Position numbers and translations under genes: made by a program. DNA of 5,094 nucleotides from Bacteroidota bacterium (GTDB lineage: Bacteria > Bacteroidota > Bacteroidia > Flavobacteriales > Flavobacteriaceae): positions 1-5,094 of the forward strand of contig SMXJ01000167.1 in NCBI GenBank assembly GCA_004356305.1, read 5' to 3'. The notes below the pieces were generated by a model. The model did not search any database. It was given only the letters and a program-made list of their open reading frames with translations, and had not been told where the DNA came from. Positions 1 to 4,990 of the stretch are shown in pieces (the stretch's first letter is position 1; each line of letters begins with the position of its first letter).

Positions 1-29
1 AACACACGTTCCCCACCTAGATCATTAAT

Positions 30-1724
30 TCAAGATGAATTTATTTGACAATCATTATTGAGTAGGTCCTCTTCAGATAAATTAAGAGCTTCGAGATATT
101 GGTACTGTGTTTCATTCAATGGTGTCACCATCCTGCGAACTCCCTCAATAGAAACTATTGTGATTCCAAGAAACTTCGTACTCATCATAAAAGCAGTTGG
201 CCTACGTGTTGGCTTTTTGTCCCATCCAGGAAGTTGAGCCGGTTTTTCTGAAATGTATAACCTTAACTCATGTTCAATAAGGTTCCAGACTAATAACGCG
301 ATGAGTAATATCGCTCCTAGTGCTTCAATTCGCTCTGGTTTTTTTAGAAACAGGTCATTCACTATCAAGGGATCTTTGAGAAAAGAAAAATTCCGCTCAA
401 TGCCATTCTGTTCCTTATAAACGCGGAGTAGATCGGTGCCTGTTTCTGTCATCTCGCCTTGGGTTGGCACATTTGTTAGCAAGACAAAGCAACCAGCTTC
501 TTCTTGTATTCTTTTTATCCGTTCAGGCTTTTCTTCAATTTTAGCGTTAAGGATATAGCAAATCCTATTCACTTTTCTTATACCATTCTTTGCGGGCCGT
601 CCGCGAGAATAATAGACTTTTTCTTCAATGGACACTGAGATATCATGTAGATCCGTTCCTAATACAGATAAACGGGAACTTGCGACTTTCGCATCAGCAA
701 GGCAATAGTATTCCTGTTTCGTTTCCTGAGAGATCGTTTTTGACACTCTTTTGATGGAGGCTTTCACTTCCCGTTCAATACGTTTTGTGCGTCGTTTGTC
801 ATGGGATGATGAATGGACAACGACAGCCCGGTATTCTTTTTGATATAAAACAAGTGTTTTTTCGGAAATACGATAAATTGCAGGTGGGCGTTTTGCGGTA
901 GTTGGTGTTTCATTGAGAACTCCTATTTCTTCCCAATTGTCTTCATCAATCGCCTCACTTATAACACGGCTTGTTTCATTATAATTTAGTGGCAAGCGTG
1001 TTAAAAATAAGTTGTTACCAATTTCGGTCAAGTTGTCTTCTGTTACCATTGCTGAGTCCGCTACATATATGAATGCACCTGGCTCCAATCCATGTGTTGC
1101 CATGTCTTTACTGATACGGCTTAGCACATTGTTGTTTATTTTTTTATCCGATGCGTTTCCATCTTCACAGCTACCAAAAATTGGAATATTTCTCCCGACA
1201 CAAAGCATTTTGATGAGAAACTGTTTTAAGTCCGGTCGATGGTCCTTGCTATAGCCAAAGGTGATATTGATATTTTTGGAATCAGGAGAACATTGATCGT
1301 AATCGCCCCACACATTTACTGATGTTGTATCAAAATGCACATACTTCTTATTAAGTGAAAATTTACAAGATGCACGAAAGGCCACTGCACTAAATACTTT
1401 CTCAGCTCCATTATCAAATACCGCATCCATTGCACGAGCAACTGTTGTATCATTAAAAGACGTCGAGTTAACCTTTTCTCCCAAAAGCAATTCTGTGTCT
1501 TGATGTTCAAAAAAGTCAGTAAGTCTATAGAGTGGACTTCGACCTGATAAGATATCCAAAACCATTCCTTGTATAATTACCCCTACACTGACATCCATTT
1601 CATTCGGAACGACACGATTAATCGTTTCAACTAAATCAATATGGCGACAAAATGCCGCAATTACAGGGAGGTGGTCTGCTCTGGTAATTTTTATTTCTTC
1701 AAGAAATGATTCTATTTCAGCCAT
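30..1724 (-). CDS. IS1634-type (IS4 superfamily) DDE transposase
   Basis: The 564-residue protein should catalyse cut-and-paste movement of the left element by nicking and joining its ends with an RNase H-fold DDE active site. Residues about 15-115 (DHLPVIAAFCRHIDLVETIN onward) look like the DUF4277 N-terminal domain typical of IS1634-type transposases. The catalytic triad is read as D132 in HFDTTSVNVWGDY, D223 in YVADSAMV, and E443 in YKEQNGIERNFSFLKDP. E443 sits in the IS4-type Y..R...E......K signature with Y436, E443 and K450 in register, but the arginine position is Q439. The long insert between D223 and E443 (lysine/arginine-rich near 308-330) and the C-terminal tail containing RRPTAFMM are also usual for the group, and the length is normal, so it appears intact. 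The start at 1724 is supported by AAAGGA six bases upstream. It lies 17 bp after the small gene, so the two are probably cotranscribed. Confidence 0.93.
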   Translation of the reverse strand: MAEIESFLEEIKITRADHLPVIAAFCRHIDLVETINRVVPNEMDVSVGVIIQGMVLDILSGRSPLYRLTDFFEHQDTELLLGEKVNSTSFNDTTVARAMDAVFDNGAEKVFSAVAFRASCKFSLNKKYVHFDTTSVNVWGDYDQCSPDSKNINITFGYSKDHRPDLKQFLIKMLCVGRNIPIFGSCEDGNASDKKINNNVLSRISKDMATHGLEPGAFIYVADSAMVTEDNLTEIGNNLFLTRLPLNYNETSRVISEAIDEDNWEEIGVLNETPTTAKRPPAIYRISEKTLVLYQKEYRAVVVHSSSHDKRRTKRIEREVKASIKRVSKTISQETKQEYYCLADAKVASSRLSVLGTDLHDISVSIEEKVYYSRGRPAKNGIRKVNRICYILNAKIEEKPERIKRIQEEAGCFVLLTNVPTQGEMTETGTDLLRVYKEQNGIERNFSFLKDPLIVNDLFLKKPERIEALGAILLIALLVWNLIEHELRLYISEKPAQLPGWDKKPTRRPTAFMMSTKFLGITIVSIEGVRRMVTPLNETQYQYLEALNLSEEDLLNNDCQINSS

Positions 1725-1730
1725 GGCAAT

Positions 1731-1736
1731 TCCTTT
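1731..1736 (-). promoter_or_regulatory. Ribosome binding site of the IS1634-type transposase
   Basis: On the minus strand this reads AAAGGA, six bases before the ATG at 1724. It fixes the transposase start and lies inside the 17-bp gap after the upstream gene's stop, as expected for a two-gene operon. Confidence 0.7.
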
Positions 1737-1741
1737 AGAAA

Positions 1742-2074
1742 TTAGCTCAGGATTTCAAACATTGCTGGAGATACTCGCCGAACCAACAATCCTTGTTTAG
1801 CTTTTTTAGCCAAAGCACTGGACAATGGGTCTCTATCTGTCACTCGTCCAAATCGTTCTTCAAGTATATTAACCAGCTTATCAACATGTAGTGGGCCTTG
1901 TTCTCCTGTAAGTATCTGAACGCAATATTCAATCATAGACTTACGTTTTACGCTTTTTCTCCTGATAATATTTGATTTTGAAACGTCCTTTCCCAGTGCT
2001 TTCTTCACACTGCTCAATTGAATTTCCAGCAATATTTCAAGTGTTTTTAAGATGATCTCTTGTTGATTTTCCAT
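1742..2074 (-). CDS. Small putative winged-helix (HARE-HTH-like) protein, accessory to the transposase
   Basis: This 110-residue protein is the first gene of the left unit. Residues about 1-30 form a leucine/isoleucine-rich, probably helical segment (ILKTLEILLEIQLSSVKKAL). A basic stretch follows at about 38-46 (RRKSVKRKS). Residues about 47-110 resemble a HARE-HTH winged helix: a helix (MIEYCVQILTGEQGPLHVDK), a second helix (LVNILEERFG), a recognition-like helix after DRDPLSSALAK, then a short wing ending in AMFEIL. No catalytic motif is visible. The family call rests on pattern only. The ATG has AAGG five bases upstream, and the gene ends 17 bp before the transposase start on the same strand. 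It could be a transposition helper binding the element's ends or a repressor of the operon. An unrelated host gene is possible but less likely given the spacing. Confidence 0.6.
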   Translation of the reverse strand: MENQQEIILKTLEILLEIQLSSVKKALGKDVSKSNIIRRKSVKRKSMIEYCVQILTGEQGPLHVDKLVNILEERFGRVTDRDPLSSALAKKAKQGLLVRRVSPAMFEILS

Positions 2075-2079
2075 TGAAG

Positions 2080-2083
2080 CCTT
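2080..2083 (-). promoter_or_regulatory. Ribosome binding site of the small winged-helix gene
   Basis: Minus-strand AAGG lies five bases before the ATG at 2074. It is short but well placed and supports this start. Confidence 0.5.
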
Positions 2084-2096
2084 ATTCTATATTGAC

Positions 2097-2132
2097 GTAT
2101 GTAAATTATAATTATACATTTTATTTACATAC
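2097..2132. repeat. Perfect 10-bp inverted repeat around the candidate promoter
   Basis: GTATGTAAAT at 2097-2106 is the exact reverse complement of ATTTACATAC at 2123-2132, separated by 16 bases. A second, nested palindrome (TATAATTATA, 2107-2116) lies in the spacer. The two arms bracket the candidate -10 hexamers of the left operon, which is the arrangement expected of an operator bound by a dimer. A hairpin in the leader RNA or a transposase-binding site are alternatives. Binding by the adjacent winged-helix protein is only inference. Confidence 0.6.
2105..2116 (-). promoter_or_regulatory. Candidate -10 region for the left operon (TATAATTATAAT)
   Basis: Read on the minus strand, this is two abutting perfect TATAAT hexamers, 31-42 bases upstream of the first gene of the left unit. 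No good -35 hexamer is found at 16-18 bases. The nearest partial match, TTCAAA (2142-2137), is 20 bases from the first hexamer, so the promoter may be weak or need an activator. The AT-rich context could also create the match by chance. Confidence 0.35.
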
Positions 2133-2154
2133 TTTATTTGAACTAGACAAGGAA

Positions 2155-2298
2155 TATTTTAAAAACCAATGAATTGTTTGAGGAGGATAGATCAATGAAT
2201 TGCTTGGATAGGATCGAGTGAAATAATTCAGTTGAACAAATGATACACCAAATAATTTGGTTAATTATTGGTGCTAATATTTATAACCAGAAAAAATA
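2155..2298. other. AT-rich gap between the two elements, no convincing gene
   Basis: This stretch separates the candidate end of the left element from the sharp edge of the right one. Besides the tandem repeat, it holds a palindrome CCAAAT-A-ATTTGG at 2248-2260 whose left half can also pair with AATTATTGG at 2263-2271. The longest frame with an ATG here is 2240-2299 (MIHQIIWLIIGANIYNQKK), hydrophobic and without a ribosome binding site, so it is not called as a gene. Confidence 0.5.
2167..2218. repeat. Degenerate 26-bp tandem repeat, two copies, with tiny reading frames
   Basis: Copy 1 (2167-2192) and copy 2 (2193-2218) both begin CAATGAATTG and match at 20 of 26 positions. Each copy starts a very short frame: 2169-2198 encodes MNCLRRIDQ and stop, and 2195-2221 encodes MNCLDRIE and stop. 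The stop of the first overlaps the start of the second (ATGA). An AGGAGG at 2181-2186 lies eight bases before the second ATG, a strong ribosome binding site with almost no gene behind it. After that stop, the same frame stays open to a TAG overlapping the transposon edge at 2297-2299. This may be the decayed start of a host gene or a leader peptide; neither can be decided. Confidence 0.55.
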
Positions 2299-2321
2299 GT
2301 GAGCATTCAACGAAGGGTGTA
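2299..2321 (+). repeat. Left terminal inverted repeat of the DruA-like/IS66 transposon
   Basis: The sequence begins GTGAGCATTCAACGAA and matches the reverse complement of 4968-4990 at 20 of 23 positions, with differences at positions 6, 12 and 17. With a small gap, similarity continues inward to a shared TTTAAAAAA at 2329-2337. A GTGAG/GTAAG-like start is usual for IS66-family ends. Confidence 0.88.
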
Positions 2322-2396
2322 GCATGCGTTTAAAAAAATGGAAAACTGATACGTTTTCACGGGACTCTTTGAGAAAAATGCATTATACATGGTTGC

Positions 2397-3284
2397 ATGA
2401 AAGCAACTATGACTATTCAAGGCCGACAAACGAATGAAGAAGAGATACGGTTTGTTCGAAAGTTGATTCGGGAAAATCCTGAACTGCACCGAACCGCAAT
2501 ATCGAAAGAACTGGCGAAAATTTGGGACTGGAGAGATTGCTCGGGCAGGTTGAAAGACATGGCCTGTCGGACTTTTTTGCTAAAACTCCATAACCGGGGA
2601 GATATCGTACTGCCACCTCTTCGTCGAGCAGCCCCAAAAAGAAAAAAAAGCCTACCAGAAATTCCGCATTCAAAAACTCCCATCACCGGATCTTTAAAGG
2701 AATTTCTCCCCCTTCGAATCGAAGCGGTTTCACCAAAAAGTGAGTTCCTACCACTTTTCAAAAGCTTTTTGGCTAGATATCACTACCTTGGGTATGGGGG
2801 CACAGTTGGAAAAAATATAAGCTATCTGATTCGAGATAACTGCGACCGTCCGTTGGCTTGTCTATTGTTTGGAGCAGCAGCATGGCAGATAGCACCACGA
2901 GACTCCTTTATTGGCTGGTCTCATGAAACAAGAAAAAACGGTCTCGATTTCATCGTTAATAATACCCGGTTTTTAATCCTGCCCTGGGTCACAGTTCCCC
3001 ACCTTGCAAGTTGTATTCTGGGAAGCGTTTCCAGGAGGATTCAGAAGGATTGGATTCGAAAATACAACCATCCGGTTTATCTCTTGGAGACCTTCGTTGA
3101 GAAGGAGCGTTTTAAAGGGACCTGTTACAAAGCCAGCAATTGGAAATACTTAGGAGACACCAAAGGCAGAACCCGAAATGGGAAAAATAGCGATCCGAAA
3201 GCCCCTATCAAGGAGGTCCTTGTCTATCCGCTGCATCGGCATTTCAGGGAGCTACTTCTCCAAGAGCCACTCCTGAGGAAGTAA
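2397..3284 (+). CDS. DUF4338 / DruA-family protein carried by the IS66-type transposon
   Basis: The 295-residue protein belongs by recognisable motifs to the DUF4338 family, whose best-known member is DruA of the Druantia anti-phage system; its biochemical activity is not established. An N-terminal module (about 5-77) carries the family start IQGRQTNEEE, an HTH-like IRENPELHRTAISKELAKIW, then SGRLKDMACRTFLLKLHNRG and the LPP end. A basic linker follows (78-95, RRAAPKRKKS). The C-terminal domain (about 105-285) has RYHYLGYGG (128-135), DSFIGWS (169-175), NNTRFLILPW (188-197), LASCIL (203-208), KDWI..Y (217-223), LLETFVEKERFKGTCYKASN (229-248) and LGDTKGR (252-258). Conserved polar residues in these blocks could form an active site. 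The ATG at 2397 has no clear ribosome binding site; 2409 (Met5) is an alternative that keeps the whole family domain. The gene ends three bases before tnpC, so the two are cotranscribed. No other Druantia gene is present, so a transposition role is inferred. Confidence 0.88.
   Translation: MKATMTIQGRQTNEEEIRFVRKLIRENPELHRTAISKELAKIWDWRDCSGRLKDMACRTFLLKLHNRGDIVLPPLRRAAPKRKKSLPEIPHSKTPITGSLKEFLPLRIEAVSPKSEFLPLFKSFLARYHYLGYGGTVGKNISYLIRDNCDRPLACLLFGAAAWQIAPRDSFIGWSHETRKNGLDFIVNNTRFLILPWVTVPHLASCILGSVSRRIQKDWIRKYNHPVYLLETFVEKERFKGTCYKASNWKYLGDTKGRTRNGKNSDPKAPIKEVLVYPLHRHFRELLLQEPLLRK
3275..3280 (+). promoter_or_regulatory. Ribosome binding site of the IS66 transposase gene
   Basis: GAGGAA lies seven bases before the ATG at 3288, inside the last codons of the DruA-like gene, whose TAA ends at 3284. 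A second purine run, AAGGG (3283-3287), abuts the ATG. The layout favours translational coupling of the two proteins and decides the tnpC start. Confidence 0.6.
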
Positions 3285-3287
3285 GGG

Positions 3288-4883
3288 ATGGAAAATGGCC
3301 CTACCGCTTTCCAAACCCGGAATCGATTGCAACGTCCCATCAGTCAACCGCCACAACTCGGCAACCGATCAGTATCTGGGGCAGAACCCACCGATTTGAT
3401 TCGTTTATTGCTGTCGATCATCCGGGTTCTTGTTTATACTCTTGCTGAAACCCTGTGGATTATCGAGTGGCAACGGCGTGAAATTATCGAACTGCAAGTC
3501 AGACTGAACAAGGTCAACCGAGTTTTTTCGCCCAAAAATGAGCAGTTCCAAGATGGGAAAACAACAGATTCAATATCTACAAAAAAGAAAAAAAGAGGAG
3601 CGCAACCCGGACATAAACCGACAAAAAGGAATATTCCCAAGGAGCTGGAGAAAGAGAAAGTCAGATTGGATTTTGATGCTCCCCCCTGCTGCGACAGCTG
3701 CAAAAAACCCTACAAACGATATACCGTTTTCGACAAAATTTCCCATCAGGTACGCCTGACAATCTCGGCGATCCATGAAGTTGTGACGCGTTTTGCTTAC
3801 AAAAAGGATTGTGCTTGCTTAGGTAGCCCGAAAATCAAAATAGCCCCCCAAAGAGATTCGGTGATCAAAAAATCGATTCTTTCAACAGTAAGCTGGGTGC
3901 ATCTGATTATCATGAAATACTTCCTGGCCGTTCCCGTCTACCGTTACTCCCAAGTATTGAAAACAATGGGCTATAAACTTTCCCCGGGCACTGTGGAGAA
4001 TGGATTCAAAAAAATCGGGCTACTGCTGGAGCCTGTCTATCAAGCTCTCATTGTTGAATTGAGAAAGGAGCCGTTGTGGAATGCTGATGAAACCCGTTGG
4101 AAAGTATTCGAACTTATCGAGGGAAAAACAAGTTTCCTCTGGTGGTTGTGGGTGTTTGCCAGCAAAAATATTGTGATCTACGTTATCGATCCATCAAGGT
4201 CGGCGGAGGTGATACGGAAAATCAACAACGGTCTCTCCAGAATTATCGCTGCCGACCGTTTCAGCGCCTATGAGGCGGTCAAAAAAACGGGAGATATCCT
4301 GATCGCCTACTGTTGGGTTCATCTAAGACGTGATTTTATTAACTTGAAATCGGATCGAATGCTCAAAAACGACCTTGACGTCGGAAAATGGGTGGATGAC
4401 TGGCTCTCCGATATCAAAATGCTCTTCAAACTCAACAAAAAAAGACGAAAAAGCTCCTGCGAGGAGGAGAAAAAACGGTTGACCGCTGAGATGCGTTCAA
4501 TCACCGAAGAGCTGCGCCTTCAAAAGATAGAGGATTTGAAATACCAGTTTCAAAGAAAAATTCTGAAAAGTTTCCAAAAACGCTATTCAGGTTATACGAT
4601 CTTTATTGATAATCCGTTAGTGCCCATGGACAACAACTATAGCGAAAGGCTTTTAAAAACGGGGATCAATGGGCGGAAGAACTACCTTGGAAACGTTTCC
4701 CACAAGAGTGTGCCCCATACTCAGATTTTTCTCTCAATCATTGCGACTGCTAAAAATAATGGAGTTCCAGTTCAAAAATGGCTTGAGGAGTATCTCAATG
4801 CCTGCGCCGCGAATGATTCAAAAGCGCTGGAGGGAGAGGATCTCAAACAACATGTGGAAAGACTACTGAGCTACCCCTCCTGA
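3288..4883 (+). CDS. tnpC: IS66-family transposase (TnpC type)
   Basis: The 531-residue DDE transposase should cut and join the ends of the right element. The IS66 domains appear in order. A leucine/isoleucine-rich helical or zipper-like segment spans about 37-80 (LIRLLLSIIRVL, then IIELQVRLNKVNRVFSPKNE). A linker contains RGAQPGHKPTKR (103-114). The zinc-finger region has C134, C135 and C138 and the pair C175/C177. A helical DNA-binding part includes SWVHLIIMKYFLAVPVYRYS and MGYKLSPGTVENGFKKIG. The catalytic core has D267 in WNADETRW, D323 in AADRFSAYEA, CWVHLRRDF (342-350) and E453 in DNNYSERLLK, followed by the C-terminal NGRKNYLGN block. Length is normal for the family and no frameshift is seen. 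Classical tnpA and tnpB are missing upstream; a DruA-like gene sits there instead, three bases away. Confidence 0.95.
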   Translation: MENGPTAFQTRNRLQRPISQPPQLGNRSVSGAEPTDLIRLLLSIIRVLVYTLAETLWIIEWQRREIIELQVRLNKVNRVFSPKNEQFQDGKTTDSISTKKKKRGAQPGHKPTKRNIPKELEKEKVRLDFDAPPCCDSCKKPYKRYTVFDKISHQVRLTISAIHEVVTRFAYKKDCACLGSPKIKIAPQRDSVIKKSILSTVSWVHLIIMKYFLAVPVYRYSQVLKTMGYKLSPGTVENGFKKIGLLLEPVYQALIVELRKEPLWNADETRWKVFELIEGKTSFLWWLWVFASKNIVIYVIDPSRSAEVIRKINNGLSRIIAADRFSAYEAVKKTGDILIAYCWVHLRRDFINLKSDRMLKNDLDVGKWVDDWLSDIKMLFKLNKKRRKSSCEEEKKRLTAEMRSITEELRLQKIEDLKYQFQRKILKSFQKRYSGYTIFIDNPLVPMDNNYSERLLKTGINGRKNYLGNVSHKSVPHTQIFLSIIATAKNNGVPVQKWLEEYLNACAANDSKALEGEDLKQHVERLLSYPS

Positions 4884-4912
4884 ATCTGCTCACCAGCGCA
4901 AAAAACGGATTA

Positions 4913-4963
4913 CCTTTAAACTTCTGAGCGTTGTTTTCTAAACGCTCAGAAGTTTTTTAAAGG
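4913..4963 (+). terminator. Strong hairpin-terminator after tnpC
   Basis: The core stem pairs AAACTTCTGAGCGTT (4918-4932) exactly with AACGCTCAGAAGTTT (4941-4955) around an 8-base loop, and a T6 run (4953-4958) follows the CTTC/GAAG base. With three bulged T residues the stem extends outward through CCTTTAAA (4913-4920) and TTTAAAGG (4956-4963). It starts 30 bases after the tnpC stop and should end the DruA-like/tnpC transcript. Its T-run and base overlap the inward extension of the right inverted repeat, so it may also insulate the element from outside transcription or act in end recognition. Confidence 0.85.
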
Positions 4964-4967
4964 ACAT

Positions 4968-4990
4968 TACACCTTTCGCTGAATACTCAC
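4968..4990 (-). repeat. Right terminal inverted repeat of the DruA-like/IS66 transposon
   Basis: Read inward on the minus strand, it begins GTGAGTATTCAGCGAA and matches the left end at 20 of 23 positions. The sharp start of GTGAG on both sides fixes the element's edges at 2299 and 4990. Confidence 0.88.

Larger units (their letters stand above)
1..2154 (-). mobile_element. IS1634-type insertion sequence with accessory gene; ends approximate
   Basis: This is a two-gene transposable unit read right to left: a small putative winged-helix protein followed by an IS1634-type DDE transposase. Limits are inferred rather than seen. The left side has only 29 bases beyond the transposase stop, so the terminus may lie there or outside the window. 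The best candidate for paired ends is 9-24 against the reverse complement of 2139-2154: both read TTCC, four unlike bases, CTAG, one unlike base, TCA (11 of 16 identical). That pairing is too weak to be certain, and no target duplication was found beside it. The genes themselves are intact, so the element may be functional. Confidence 0.5.
2299..4990 (+). mobile_element. IS66-family transposon carrying a DruA-like gene (2692 bp)
   Basis: The element is delimited by 23-bp terminal inverted repeats and contains two tightly spaced plus-strand genes, a DUF4338/DruA-family gene and an IS66 tnpC, followed by a hairpin-terminator. Classical IS66 elements carry tnpA and tnpB before tnpC. Neither is present, and the roughly 98 bases between the left end and the first gene leave no room for them. 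The single-tnpC arrangement recalls the ISBst12-type subgroup, with the DruA-like gene added. All genes and both ends look intact, so mobility is plausible. The 8-bp target duplication usual for IS66 is not seen: AAAAAATA lies to the left (2291-2298) and GAAATTTA to the right (4991-4998). Confidence 0.85.

Noticed and set aside
1012..1254. Plus-strand frame of 80 codons opposite the IS1634-type transposase.
   Set aside because: It overlaps a well-supported transposase on the other strand, has no family motifs, and looks like a shadow frame; the same holds for the frame at 1316-1510.
2248..2271. Palindrome CCAAATAATTTGG as a terminator or attachment site.
   Set aside because: The stem is short and AT-rich with no T-run and no gene ending into it; such palindromes are common by chance in this AT-rich gap.
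2299..2396. A guide-type or other structured noncoding RNA between the left end and the DruA-like gene.
   Set aside because: The stretch is short, with only 5-bp potential stems; nothing resembles a known guide RNA scaffold.
2307..2489. Minus-strand 60-codon frame over the left transposon end.
   Set aside because: It covers the terminal repeat and the start of the DruA-like gene, and its composition (rich in Phe, Ser and Leu) is that of antisense AT-rich DNA.
2413..2761. Minus-strand frames opposite the DruA-like gene.
   Set aside because: They are antisense shadows of a motif-rich coding region, with no recognisable domain and no ribosome binding site.
3434..3776. Frames on both strands overlapping the N-terminal part of tnpC.
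   Set aside because: The tnpC frame holds the IS66 zinc finger and linker motifs here; the lysine-rich codon runs simply keep other frames open.
2397..4883. A Druantia anti-phage defence operon.
   Set aside because: Only a DruA-like gene is present. There is no DruE helicase or DruB-D, the partner gene is an IS66 transposase, and both lie inside terminal inverted repeats.
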